Virus record (IMG/VR): IMGVR_UViG_3300007265_000001
Span: 1-43,341 of that record
Source: a virus
Reading direction: 5' to 3' (one strand)
DNA length: 43,341 nt
Shown one piece after another: positions 6,582 to 14,342 of the stretch. Positions within the stretch are counted from its first letter, which is position 1. Every line of letters begins with the position of its first letter. The notes below the pieces were generated by a model, which saw only the letters and a list, made by a program, of their open reading frames with translations, made no database searches and was not told where the DNA came from. The position numbers and the translations under genes are program-made.

Positions 6582-6861
6582 GCCTCTATTTCCGCCGCCT
6601 CGAACAAATCCGGAATCGCCGCCTCTTGCTCTGCGGCCTTGCAGTACGCGACCGCGTCGAGAAAATATTTGTGGCTCAACTCGATGCCGATTCCCTTGCG
6701 CCGCAGTTTCAGCGCGCGATATGGCACGGTCCCGGCCTTGGCATCCCGATTTCTTTGCGCATATCCACGATGTCAAACCCCACTACGTCGAATCCTTCAA
6801 CTAGAAAGCCTTCGCCCCATCCGTGAAGGCCCGCAAATAACTCAATGGCGAGCGGTTTCAA
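6578..6861 (-). pseudogene. Remnant DNA methyltransferase, frame interrupted near 6731
   Basis: A TTG start at 6859-6861 forms TTGA with the HerA stop and opens IELFAGLHGWGEGF and VVGFDIVDM, an AdoMet-binding motif I as in phage cytosine-type methyltransferases, but this frame stops at 6709. The -1 frame then carries TVPYRALKLRRKGIGIELS and YFLDAVAYCKAAE, the C-terminal AdoMet-binding part of N4/N6-type methyltransferases, ending in GTGA with the next gene. One extra base in the run CCC at 6731-6733 joins them into about 94 aa. Even then no catalytic PC or DPPY motif is present, so it is probably a deletion fusion of two methyltransferase genes and inactive as an enzyme. Confidence 0.65.
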
Positions 6862-8630
6862 TCTACGAAAATCCAATCCGCCGCTTTCGCCGCGCCTTTT
6901 TCCGGGTACTCAATCATTCCCGCCGACTTCATCGCGCCCAGGTTGTTTGTGAATGTGGAGCTGGTAGCCGAAGCGCCAGCCGCTTCCGCGAGGGCCGACT
7001 TCTCAATCGCGCGCGGATGCGCCTCGTAGAGAGCCCTCAGAATCCGCTGCTGTGGCATGGACAGAAGAGCCAGACAGCTTTGCAGCATCTCTCCTGAACT
7101 CGTCGGTACGTTGACGGGACCGGCTGCGCCGCGGCCTTTTTCCGTAAGGCTGGCCGTGTCTGGCACCGGATACGTTATGTAGCCTCGGCTTTTGAGACTG
7201 CCGCAATTATTGGTGAACGCGCTCGACCGATGGCTGGCACCCGCGCGCGCTGCAATCCATGACTTCGAGATCTGCGTGCGGCCGATGGCTTCAAACTCGG
7301 CGATGGCTTTCAGGATCGCCAGTTGCGGACGCGAGAGGTCGCCGTTATTCTCGTAAGGTATATCCGGCCGGGGATGGGTTACAGTCGTGGCAGGCAGTCG
7401 AGAGCTACTCGCCATTTTCTCCTTTTGGATTTCCCCGGCCGAAACTTGTGTGACTTTCTTGAGGTCGTCCTTCAACTTCGTCCAGTCGATATCAAGCGCT
7501 TTCATCGACTCGATTGCTGCGAGCGAATCGTTACCCGCCTGACGCGCGACGAATTGCAGCGACTTAAAGAGTTTCTCCGTGACTCGTCGAAGCTGAACGT
7601 ATCGCGCTTCGAGCTTCCGCTGCGCATCCATGACGGCCCGTTCAATTGTCTTCGGGTCCGCAACATTGATCTCTTTGGCGACAGTCGGCTGCGTCCGCAA
7701 CTGCGCTCTAAGCTCGCGATTCTCTTTGCGCAGTTCCGCTTCGGTTTTGGCCTTTTCCTCGGCAGCCTTTGGCAGGTCCGACAGTTTGGGCAGCAGCTTC
7801 GCTATCGCCTCGGGCGGCGGCGGTGGCTCCGCGCCATGCTTCGCGCTGCCAGCCTCGGGATGCGTGGTCTCGACGTCGCCAACATGCACGAGAGTCCGAT
7901 CTAGCGAGATTGCCGGTCCGAGCGCATAGAAATAGCCGCGCTCCATGATCTTGATGTCGTCGAAGAATTTGTGCAGGTCCGCGCCGTAGAAACCGAGAGC
8001 GTCCGCAGCGCGTTTGCGGTCCACGTCAATGAACGTGCCGCCAATCATGACGTTGGTGAGTTCGGCGGCGGCGTCTTTGCGGAGCTTGCCAAGCCGCTGC
8101 GTTGCGAAGATGCAGGCAAAGCCGCGCTTCCGGCCTCGCGTGGCTAGGCCGATCATGGCCTCGGATGCAATCGACTCCCCTGCGCCCTTCTCCGGGCAGA
8201 ACACATGCGCCTCATCGACGATCACAACGCACGGATGCCAAAGGTTTTTCGGCGCGTCGATCATGGCGTCGAGAAACTTCTGTACCCACTCATGCCGCGT
8301 CGCGGGCTTCATTTCGTAGAGGTCGCAGACGGCTGAGGCGCGAAGTTCGAGCAGTTTGTGAGCTACGAGAGCAGCCGAACGAGGGTCGGCGGGAGTCTCG
8401 CCGCCCTTACCCACCAGCACATAGCCGTATTTTTCGCGAAGTGTCGCAAATTCGCCCTCGGGGTCGATGATGATGACTTGGACCTTGCCGAAGAATTGCT
8501 CGGCGATGCGGCGCAGTAGATGACTTTTCCCTTTTCCTGAATTGGCTTGCACGAGCAGCCGCGTGCTCAAGAGTTTGTCCACGTCCAGCGAGACGTTCTT
8601 ACCTTCGGATTTGCCGAGGACGATGTTCAT
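6858..8630 (-). CDS. HerA/FtsK-like ATPase with coiled coil and tandem C-terminal winged helices
   Basis: 590 aa from ATG at 8628-8630 (ATGA overlap with the ASCH stop). Residues 28-37 QANSGKGKSH are Walker A, 134-141 CVVIVDEA Walker B, followed by GLATRGRKRGF and IFATQR as in HerA-type hexameric translocases. After the ATPase domain (to about 275) comes a long charged coiled coil (about 300-400). The C-terminus holds two similar segments, LSRPQLAILKAIAEFEAIGR...SAFTNN and LSMPQQRILRALYEAH...SSTFTNN, tandem winged-helix modules. Such proteins occur in phages without a DnaB-type helicase, so a role as helicase or DNA translocase is likely. Confidence 0.85.
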   Translation of the reverse strand: MNIVLGKSEGKNVSLDVDKLLSTRLLVQANSGKGKSHLLRRIAEQFFGKVQVIIIDPEGEFATLREKYGYVLVGKGGETPADPRSAALVAHKLLELRASAVCDLYEMKPATRHEWVQKFLDAMIDAPKNLWHPCVVIVDEAHVFCPEKGAGESIASEAMIGLATRGRKRGFACIFATQRLGKLRKDAAAELTNVMIGGTFIDVDRKRAADALGFYGADLHKFFDDIKIMERGYFYALGPAISLDRTLVHVGDVETTHPEAGSAKHGAEPPPPPEAIAKLLPKLSDLPKAAEEKAKTEAELRKENRELRAQLRTQPTVAKEINVADPKTIERAVMDAQRKLEARYVQLRRVTEKLFKSLQFVARQAGNDSLAAIESMKALDIDWTKLKDDLKKVTQVSAGEIQKEKMASSSRLPATTVTHPRPDIPYENNGDLSRPQLAILKAIAEFEAIGRTQISKSWIAARAGASHRSSAFTNNCGSLKSRGYITYPVPDTASLTEKGRGAAGPVNVPTSSGEMLQSCLALLSMPQQRILRALYEAHPRAIEKSALAEAAGASATSSTFTNNLGAMKSAGMIEYPEKGAAKAADWIFVD

Positions 8631-9010
8631 TTCGAGTACTTCCAATGGATGACATGGCCGCTGAAAGGAAGCCGTCCGTCCCAAAACGAAATCATCTCGG
8701 CGAAGTCTGAGAAACCGTCGCGACGCGCAAGATGTGCCTTTTCTGCGGAGTCCAAATCACAGCCGTTGATTCGCACCGCCGTATACATCTGGTCGCTTGT
8801 GCCAGCTTGGGTTTCCCAGATTTCAATGTCCTCGACCTTTACGCACGGAACGCGCATCAGTAGCCGCGCTCCTTTTTGGCGCAGCCCGGTGTAGAGATGG
8901 AGCGTGTTGCCCGGCTTATCCGGATTCGCTCGTAGCGAGCGGATAGTGTGCGTTTTGCGACCGTCCAGAATGAACGGCACGAATCGCGCTTGGAAGTTAT
9001 AGAGGCCCAT
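8627..9010 (-). CDS. ASCH-domain protein
   Basis: 127 aa from ATG at 9008-9010. The start GLYNFQARFVPFILDGRKTH and the segments HTIRSLRANPDKPGNTLHLY and ARLLMRVPCVKVEDIEIW match the ASCH/PUA-like fold that binds RNA or modified nucleosides. Phage ASCH proteins are common but mostly uncharacterised; some relatives act as ribonucleases or read modified bases. It is coupled by overlaps to the upstream membrane protein (TAATG) and downstream HerA-like gene (ATGA), placing it in the same module as the modification-type genes. Confidence 0.8.
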   Translation of the reverse strand: MGLYNFQARFVPFILDGRKTHTIRSLRANPDKPGNTLHLYTGLRQKGARLLMRVPCVKVEDIEIWETQAGTSDQMYTAVRINGCDLDSAEKAHLARRDGFSDFAEMISFWDGRLPFSGHVIHWKYSK

Positions 9011-9246
9011 TAGCGCAGCACCAACCACACGCACCAAATCACGCCCAACACAAAAAGCACCGGCACGAGCCAATCGATAAGGCGGCGATGTTTTCTCGGC
9101 TTCTGCAGCGGAATCACGCTCGGCCTGTAATTCACGACATGGCCGAATCGCTGCGTGACAATGAGGTCTGGTCCGCGATAGACCTCTAGGAGATGGTCTT
9201 CGCCAACGAACACGTCAAATGATGTGCCTGTATCGACTGCTTCCAC
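9010..9246 (-). CDS. Small C-terminally anchored membrane protein, 78 aa
   Basis: GTG start at 9244-9246 with GGAGGG upstream. The first 55 residues are soluble and beta-like (SFDVFVGEDHLLEVYRG, DLIVTQRFGHVVNY); the end is one hydrophobic helix, LIDWLVPVLFVLGVIWCVWL, giving a tail-anchored topology with the N-terminal part in the cytoplasm. Its stop overlaps the ASCH start (TAATG). Function unknown. Confidence 0.7.
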   Translation of the reverse strand: MEAVDTGTSFDVFVGEDHLLEVYRGPDLIVTQRFGHVVNYRPSVIPLQKPRKHRRLIDWLVPVLFVLGVIWCVWLVLR

Positions 9247-9260
9247 TTCGACCCTCCCCC

Positions 9261-9297
9261 AACCGCTTCACGCCCGACCGCTTCACGCCCAACCGCG
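9261..9297. repeat. Short tandem repeat, 15-bp unit
   Basis: Two copies of aaccgcttcacgccc / gaccgcttcacgccc followed by the first seven bases of a third, lying just upstream of the GTG start of the membrane protein. May be a simple slippage repeat; too short to call iterons. Confidence 0.6.
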
Positions 9298-9315
9298 CGA
9301 ATGGCCCGAACTGCT

Positions 9316-9774
9316 TTAATGCAGGACGACTAATCCCTCATCGCTTGCAAGCTCGAATGCTTTTTGCCACTCCAGATATTTCCGGACATTCCAATCGTCA
9401 TCTCGCTTTAGCTCTGAGGCGTGTTCTTGAAAATCCTTAGCGAGTTTTGCTGACGTGACCGGACCGAATGCTCCCTCGTTGTCAGCAAAATTGATAAGTT
9501 CCACGAACGGCCTACCCGCAAAACGCTCTGGCGCGTCCCAGACTTGTTGCGGATCGACGCCGAGAAACTTTTTCGACAGCCACTCACGCCAAGCGTTGTA
9601 TCCGCCATAGGAGCCCGCAGCAAAACCAAACTCATCCGCGCCGACGTAGCGGCCCTCTGCCACGCCGTCCATGCGGTTGAAGCCGTTACCGTTGTAAGCT
9701 GCGATTGCATCTTCGTCGCTGTCGAAACCGCCAACTCGTTTCGCTTTTGATAAAGCCGTTACATCCAGTCCCAC
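9316..9774 (-). CDS. Hypothetical phage protein, 152 aa
   Basis: GTG start at 9772-9774 behind a strong GGGGAGGA site. The N-terminal MGLDVTALSKAKRV and the central EFGFAAGSYGGYNAWREWLS resemble a family of small uncharacterised proteins seen in phages and bacteria, whose function is not known to me. Acidic and aromatic-rich, no membrane or signal segment. It is the first gene after a 213-base gap and may therefore have its own promoter or be downstream of an attenuator. Confidence 0.65.
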   Translation of the reverse strand: MGLDVTALSKAKRVGGFDSDEDAIAAYNGNGFNRMDGVAEGRYVGADEFGFAAGSYGGYNAWREWLSKKFLGVDPQQVWDAPERFAGRPFVELINFADNEGAFGPVTSAKLAKDFQEHASELKRDDDWNVRKYLEWQKAFELASDEGLVVLH

Positions 9775-9987
9775 AAATTCCTCCCCTTAAACTTCCGGGC
9801 GGTTTATCGAGCATCGCCGCCGTTCTGCGTCGTCGTTTTATGTATGTGACCCCGCCCAATCCGTCAGTTCACCTTGGATTTTCGAGTCACAGCGCTCGCG
9901 CCGTGTTCGTTTCAGTTGCGGTCTGTCTGACGGACCGTCCGCAACAGGCATAGCCGAGAGACAACTGCGGGATTCTTGGCGTCTCGT
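9775..9987. other. Intergenic region with imperfect hairpin at 9915-9945
   Basis: No supported gene. An imperfect inverted repeat (outer gttgcg/cgcaac, inner gtctgtc/gacggac) can form a hairpin. It has no T-run on either side, so it is not a standard terminator; it could be a processing or antitermination site dividing the early operon. No clear promoter is seen. Confidence 0.5.
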
Positions 9988-10695
9988 TCAAATTCGTCCT
10001 TTCGTCCGAATCGCCTCGTTCTCATCAGGGAAAACGGTCACACCGGAAATCTTCGCGCCCATGCCGTACGCGTCCACGGTCGCTTTGATTTTCTTCGGGT
10101 CCGGCGAGCAGAACTCGCGCGGCACCATCGCCTCGTCATCGATGCGGTAGGAATGTTTCTTGCGAATGGAGCTGCCAACCTGTTTCGGCACCGTGCTTTG
10201 CACGACGACCGCAGGAGCCTGGACGGTTTGCGCTTGCTCGAGGACGACTTCGGCGGCTTCCTTCTCGCCCTCTTTTTCGAGCGCCGCGGCCTCGTCCAGC
10301 AATCGCTGCTGTTCGGCCGCGTGCGCGATGCGGCGCTGTTCGGCTTCGGCTTTCAGACGCTTCTGCTCTTCGGCCTGCCGCCAGTTGAGGCGGCGATCCT
10401 TGATGAGTCGTTCGATTTGCATGTAGGGCTGCAGGAGATCGCTCTCCATCTTGCAAATCGATCGATGCAGGTCGAACGCGAGTTTCTTGCTCGCCGCGAA
10501 GAAATCAGTTATCGCCTTCTGGCGCTTGATGGCTTCCTCAGCGATGGTGAGGCTGAACTCATAATCGGAAGCGTCCTCGATCGTGAACTCTTGCGCCTGC
10601 CGTGCCAGCATCGGTGTCGACTCGCGGAATTCGGCAATGCGTGCCGGGTCGATGCTGATTGTTTCCGAGATGATTGGCGCGGTTTGCGTGCTCAC
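9988..10695 (-). CDS. Coiled-coil recombination-module protein, 235 aa
   Basis: GTG at 10693-10695 forms GTGA with the upstream stop. Residues 60-160 are a long charged coiled coil (RLIKDRRLNWRQAEEQKRL, EQQRLLDEAAALEKEGEKE); the C-terminal third is a compact domain (KHSYRIDDEAMVPREF, PDPKKIKATVDAYGMG). Proteins of this shape are regularly found beside RecT and PD-(D/E)XK genes in siphoviruses and may interact with the annealing machinery. No catalytic motif visible. Confidence 0.65.
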   Translation of the reverse strand: MSTQTAPIISETISIDPARIAEFRESTPMLARQAQEFTIEDASDYEFSLTIAEEAIKRQKAITDFFAASKKLAFDLHRSICKMESDLLQPYMQIERLIKDRRLNWRQAEEQKRLKAEAEQRRIAHAAEQQRLLDEAAALEKEGEKEAAEVVLEQAQTVQAPAVVVQSTVPKQVGSSIRKKHSYRIDDEAMVPREFCSPDPKKIKATVDAYGMGAKISGVTVFPDENEAIRTKGRI

Positions 10696-11030
10696 AGTGC
10701 GACCTCGACTCCCATAATTTCTTTGTAAGCCCTAACTAGCTGCGACATTTCTCGGAAGCAAATCTTCTGCTCGCGCTGCCACACCAACATTGCGCGATAG
10801 TTCGGATGGCCCTTGCGCTCAAACTCATCCACCTGACTCCACCACCTACTGGGTTCATTGAATTCCATCAGCATCCCGCCGCAAATCGGACAGCAAGGCA
10901 TCGAGTGCTTCCGGATGTCCTTGGGGATATTGGCCGCTTTCCATCGCGGATGATTTCCGGTGTTGCTGACCTCGCTGATTGGTCCGTGCCAGGTGCAACT
11001 CGCGCCGTAGCAGTAACGCGTGTCCTTCAC
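10692..11030 (-). CDS. Hypothetical zinc-binding protein, 112 aa
   Basis: GTG start (11028-11030, GTGA overlap). Carries RYCYGASCTWHG near the N-terminus and MPCCPICGGMLMEF around residue 45-58, four or more Cys that could form one zinc site. The rest is helical (QVDEFERKGHPNYRAML). Embedded between the nuclease and the coiled-coil protein. Specific function not recognised. Confidence 0.6.
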   Translation of the reverse strand: MKDTRYCYGASCTWHGPISEVSNTGNHPRWKAANIPKDIRKHSMPCCPICGGMLMEFNEPSRWWSQVDEFERKGHPNYRAMLVWQREQKICFREMSQLVRAYKEIMGVEVAL

Positions 11031-11683
11031 GCTGCGACCTCCAATTCCAACGGTTCGATTTTCTTGCCGTGCGATAACTTCCAGTGCGAAATCGCCAGCG
11101 CGGAGCGGCCAACATCGGCGTCATTGCGTGCGCGATAAGGGATGAGCTTCGCTTTCTTTCCGTGCTCGTCCAGTTTGGCGATGTAGCGGTCACGCGCCAT
11201 GAAGCGAGCCATCGGCGTCGTGAGCATTGGATGAGGCAAGCCGAGCGCGTACAGGGCCGTCTGTATCGCGTGCCACGGCTCGGCTTGGCGCGAAATCTTG
11301 AGGTCCACGATGGAGAGCCGCCCGAAAATGAACCCCTCGCGGTCCGGGCGCATGCCGACTTTCATCCCGTCAATCTCGCCGACGCACTGGAACTCAATGC
11401 GCTGCCACTTGAGCCCGAGTTCGGTCACCAGATTGGCCCAGGAGTCAACGTAGCCTTTTGCTTCCTCAGCGACCGTCATCCAATCGAGATCGCCTTCATC
11501 GAAGAAATGCGTGCAGGCATGGACGATTGTGCCGAGCTTGCTGCGACGCTCAAGAATGTCCTCGCGCACGTTCTCGAAACTCGTGAGTCCGGCATGGTCG
11601 ATCACGCGGGTAACTCCCGGCACGACCATGCCGTCTACTTTGTAAACGTGAAGCGACTCATCGAATTGGAACGGAATCGTCAT
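11027..11683 (-). CDS. PD-(D/E)XK exonuclease (RecB/YqaJ-like)
   Basis: 218 aa from ATG at 11681-11683 (ATGA overlap). The core shows GTIVHACTHFF, then FQCVGEIDGMKVGMRPDREG (active-site Asp in GEIDG), IVDLKIS (D-x-K) and WHAIQTALYALGL, the QxxxY motif of Cas4/RecB-type nucleases. Such enzymes resect double-stranded ends to give the single strands used by the RecT-like protein encoded just upstream. The pairing of an exonuclease and an annealing protein is the standard phage recombination system. A longer frame to 11767 has no support. Confidence 0.85.
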   Translation of the reverse strand: MTIPFQFDESLHVYKVDGMVVPGVTRVIDHAGLTSFENVREDILERRSKLGTIVHACTHFFDEGDLDWMTVAEEAKGYVDSWANLVTELGLKWQRIEFQCVGEIDGMKVGMRPDREGFIFGRLSIVDLKISRQAEPWHAIQTALYALGLPHPMLTTPMARFMARDRYIAKLDEHGKKAKLIPYRARNDADVGRSALAISHWKLSHGKKIEPLELEVAA

Positions 11684-11925
11684 ACCGCGCTGCGCTTCCT
11701 CAGAGTTGGATAATCCGCGTAAAATCGGCCCGTCACGCGGTCTGCGAACTGCTCTACCGTTTCCCACGCTTTCGGTTTTGTGCCGTGAACATAGCGCTCC
11801 ATAAAATCGCGGCCCGTCAATCCAACGGAGAGGAGTTCTTCGTGCGGCGGATAACCGAGTTCGCGCAGGCTCTTCCCGGGCACGATGAGCCCGATGACGC
11901 AGAGGAATTTGGTAAACCAGTTCAC
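11680..11925 (-). CDS. Hypothetical phage protein, 81 aa
   Basis: GTG at 11923-11925 (GTGA overlap with the RecT-like stop) and ATGA overlap with the nuclease start. N-terminal MNWFTKFLCVIGLIVPGKS is mildly hydrophobic, followed by LREL and GYPPHEELLSVGLTGRDFM. Might associate with the membrane peripherally. Tightly sandwiched between two recombination genes; no family recognised. Confidence 0.6.
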   Translation of the reverse strand: MNWFTKFLCVIGLIVPGKSLRELGYPPHEELLSVGLTGRDFMERYVHGTKPKAWETVEQFADRVTGRFYADYPTLRKRSAV

Positions 11926-12833
11926 AGCGCTGCGATGTCCTTGATGAGTTCCTCGGCTTGCGCCTTCGTGAGTTCCGCTACCTTGTCGACGCCGAACTTC
12001 CGTTTCGCCATGTCATTCATGTCGACTTTGCCTAAGCCCTTTTTGAAGCCGAGTTGCCAGATGTTATTCAGCACGGTCGTCGACGCCAGGGCTGCGGGAG
12101 AAGCTGCGGATTCTGCGGTCGCAGGTTGCTCGACTGGCATTTCGCGCTCCGGTGCAGGCGTGGGAGCCACTGCCGCCGGCCTTGTAGATTCGGACAATCG
12201 CCGCGGCTCTTCGAGCGAATGCGAAGCGCCCTGCACAGATTTGAGGCGGTCGATTTCGTCCTCGTCCGCGAGGTCGCCCATGCCGAGCGCATAGCGCGCC
12301 GTTTGAATGAACGCCTTGTGATGAAGCATTCGGTACGGCCACTGTTTCCAAGGGTCCGTCTCGCGCTTGCACTCGGACATGTATTCCGTCATCTGAATCG
12401 GGTTTGTGCGGCCCTTGACGAAAATCTTGCAGGTGACGGCCATCAGGCTTTTATCGGCGTCGAGATGCTCGATGAACTCGTGTCCGTCATACAACTTGTT
12501 GCGGAGAGCGGTCTTAATCCAACCGTCAATGCCAATGACGACTTTCAAGCTCCCTTCCCCATCGATGAACGGATAGATTTCCTTGAGGAACGGATTGAGG
12601 TCGTACTGATTGGCGACGAGTAGGAACGTCATCACCATTTCTTTCGTCGGCGGCAGGCCCTTGCCGGGCTTCGCTTCACTTCCCGGCTTGGCCTTTCCCG
12701 CCGTGAACACGGTCGCAACGATGGTGTTGTAGAAGCCTGAGGCGTCCACTCCGTATCGTTCCGCCAAAGTTCCGATCAGCGTCGGTTGTGCTCCTGCTTT
12801 CATGAGTGGCATTTCTGCTGTTTCAACGGCCAT
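11922..12833 (-). CDS. recT: RecT/Bet-type single-strand annealing protein
   Basis: 303 aa. The conserved RecT-family core spans about residues 60-200: MTFLLVANQYDLNPFLKEIY, VVIGIDGWIKTALRN, YDGHEFIEH and MLHHKAFIQTARYALG, followed by a disordered Pro/Ala/Glu linker (about 215-250) and a C-terminal helical piece. Binds single-stranded DNA and anneals complementary strands. ATG at 12831-12833 lies just after an AGGA-type site. Paired with the PD-(D/E)XK nuclease two genes downstream; the linker suggests a species-specific C-terminal interaction module as in other Bet-like proteins. Confidence 0.9.
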   Translation of the reverse strand: MAVETAEMPLMKAGAQPTLIGTLAERYGVDASGFYNTIVATVFTAGKAKPGSEAKPGKGLPPTKEMVMTFLLVANQYDLNPFLKEIYPFIDGEGSLKVVIGIDGWIKTALRNKLYDGHEFIEHLDADKSLMAVTCKIFVKGRTNPIQMTEYMSECKRETDPWKQWPYRMLHHKAFIQTARYALGMGDLADEDEIDRLKSVQGASHSLEEPRRLSESTRPAAVAPTPAPEREMPVEQPATAESAASPAALASTTVLNNIWQLGFKKGLGKVDMNDMAKRKFGVDKVAELTKAQAEELIKDIAAL

Positions 12834-12869
12834 TCTCTTTCCTCCTGGTTTGATTTTCCGAAAAGAGTC

Positions 12870-13130
12870 TTATCGTGGGTCTGCGGCGCGAGTGATTGCG
12901 GGTCTGTCGCCGCCGCGTGCTGCTTCAGCCCTCGGTGTCGCGCGTTCGACCAGTTCCAGTTGCTCAAGATCAAGCGTCTGACTGTCGATTGGCTTACCGT
13001 CGTGCATCGCCTTCGGCTGAATCGTGATTCGGACGCAGCCGTTGAACCACTCTGTCCGTGCGACAACCACGCCGCTGAAGCCGCTGATTGTGTCCCGCAC
13101 GGTATCGCCTAAGTTCAAATTGCCTCGCAT
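12870..13130 (-). CDS. Hypothetical phage protein with SH3/KOW-like start, 86 aa
   Basis: Begins NLNLGDTVRDTISGFSGVVV, then ARTEWFNGCVRITIQPK, a small beta-barrel pattern commonly found in short phage proteins, with SQTLDLEQLELVE following. A disordered basic tail ends it. AGGAGG lies before ATG. Role unknown; often located in early regions of siphoviruses. Confidence 0.65.
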   Translation of the reverse strand: MRGNLNLGDTVRDTISGFSGVVVARTEWFNGCVRITIQPKAMHDGKPIDSQTLDLEQLELVERATPRAEAARGGDRPAITRAADPR

Positions 13131-13145
13131 TCACTTCCTCCTGGT

Positions 13146-13439
13146 TTACTGACTTATCGAAAGCGCAAGCGAATGCACGAACCACCACGTCGAAAGAAAA
13201 ACGCCGATGCTGACAAGCGCGATGTGGTGCAGGCGGACAGACACTTCCCCACCTGCCGGGGCCGCCGTTGGGGTAGGCTGTGCGGCCCCGGAAAGTTCGT
13301 CATGAATCGGTTCGCTCGCCACGGGCCACTCTTCGGCGTCGGCTTGCTGGCGAAGCTCGTAAAGTTCTTCGAGCAAGGGCTTGATCTCTTCGTTCCGATC
13401 AAATCTTCCTTCGAAGCCGCTAATGGTCCCCATGCTCAC
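13146..13439 (-). CDS. Small membrane protein, C-terminal anchor, 97 aa
   Basis: GTG at 13437-13439 overlaps the upstream stop (GTGA); an ATG two codons later is an alternative. Soluble N-terminal half (NEEIKPLLEELYELRQQAD) with a Pro/Ala linker, then a single hydrophobic helix HHIALVSIGVFLSTWWFVH. Followed by another AGGAGG-led gene. Paired with the next two-helix protein, it may form a membrane complex. Confidence 0.65.
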   Translation of the reverse strand: MSMGTISGFEGRFDRNEEIKPLLEELYELRQQADAEEWPVASEPIHDELSGAAQPTPTAAPAGGEVSVRLHHIALVSIGVFLSTWWFVHSLALSISQ

Positions 13440-13789
13440 AGCAGCCCCTTCAATTCCTTGATGGCTACGAATGTCGGATTAAGCGAATAATCCAGCACGC
13501 AAATGCAGAGAACGAAGATGGCCACGCCGCAGATGGCAGCGCCAACCGCACAGAGCAACGGAACAGGATCATCGGCATTGGCTGCGTAATGATTTTCATC
13601 CGCAGGAGTCATTGCTTTTTTCCGAATGCGAATAAGGATTCGCGCACAAAACACTAGAACGGCGATAGCGAATGCCTGCTCTGCCAGTTCAACGAAGACC
13701 TGGCGATATGCCGCGTGCCACAGAAGCGGAGACGCCTTTTCAATAGCGTCAACCAATTTCTGCATGGCCTGGTCGGTGACTTCGCTCAT
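13436..13789 (-). CDS. Two-helix membrane protein, 117 aa
   Basis: ATG at 13787-13789 (ATGA). Two hydrophobic segments, FAIAVLVFCARILI and LCAVGAAICGVAIFVLCIC, with a basic loop RIRKKAMT between them. N-terminal amphipathic helix EKASPLLWHAAYRQVFVE. Location in the early operon makes a holin role unlikely; membrane anchoring of replication or exclusion activity is possible. No family recognised. Confidence 0.65.
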   Translation of the reverse strand: MSEVTDQAMQKLVDAIEKASPLLWHAAYRQVFVELAEQAFAIAVLVFCARILIRIRKKAMTPADENHYAANADDPVPLLCAVGAAICGVAIFVLCICVLDYSLNPTFVAIKELKGLL

Positions 13790-14025
13790 AAAATCAGCAC
13801 CATCTCTTTCGGCTTCACAATGTCGGCTTCCGTCTTCCTGTCCGCGAACCGCTTCCCTGCCTGAAATGATTCGAGCAGCATCCCATCGATAATCGGCTCG
13901 ATGCTGTCGAGGTCGTTCGCCGTGATTTCTTCCATCTCGCGATACGCCGCCTTGCCGATTTCTTCTACGGGCGGCACGCCTTCCATCAGGGCGGCGAATA
14001 GTTCTTCGCGTTGAGTGGGAGTCAA
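13786..14025 (-). CDS. Hypothetical acidic protein, 79 aa
   Basis: The real start is taken as TTG at 14023-14025, forming TTGA with the preceding stop. Reads MTPTQREELFAALMEGVPPV, acidic helices (IGKAAYREMEEITANDL) and ends KPKEMVLIL. The frame is open much further upstream, but that part is read in another frame by the RHH-like gene. Function unknown. Confidence 0.6.
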   Translation of the reverse strand: MTPTQREELFAALMEGVPPVEEIGKAAYREMEEITANDLDSIEPIIDGMLLESFQAGKRFADRKTEADIVKPKEMVLIL

Positions 14026-14342
14026 GCGACACCGCGCTTCCTGCCGGGTGAGCCGACCCGAACGGGCGGCTTGGCCCCAAATGTCACCGGCTGGCCCCGA
14101 AAGTCCTTCGCCTCGTTTTCGGCGAAAGTTCGGGCTGGCCCCGCATGGCCCGAAACGGACGCACGTTCCTCGACATATCCGTTGCCGCGATTTCCGCGCA
14201 AATGCTCTAATCCGCGCATGAGAATGAATCGAACTTGGTCCTGCAGTTCTCGGCAATCAAGATCGGCCATGGCCCGAATCTCTCGGGCTACATCAACGCT
14301 CACCGCCACGCGCAGACGTTCCGTCTTTTTGCCGAAGTCCAT
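14022..14342 (-). CDS. Ribbon-helix-helix-like protein, 106 aa
   Basis: ATG at 14340-14342 (TAATG overlap). TERLRVAVSVDVAREIRAMA followed by DLDCRELQDQVRFILMRGLE is a typical Arc/CopG ribbon-helix-helix: one strand, two helices. The remaining 55 residues are Gly/Arg/Pro-rich and probably disordered. Likely a DNA-binding regulator in the immediate-early block. Confidence 0.65.
   Translation of the reverse strand: MDFGKKTERLRVAVSVDVAREIRAMADLDCRELQDQVRFILMRGLEHLRGNRGNGYVEERASVSGHAGPARTFAENEAKDFRGQPVTFGAKPPVRVGSPGRKRGVA

Noticed and set aside
9976-10728. Long plus-strand frame opposite the coiled-coil gene
   Set aside because: Antisense image of a charged coiled-coil coding sequence; no family features.
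11084-11713. Long plus-strand frame opposite the PD-(D/E)XK nuclease
   Set aside because: The opposite strand carries clear nuclease motifs; this is its shadow.
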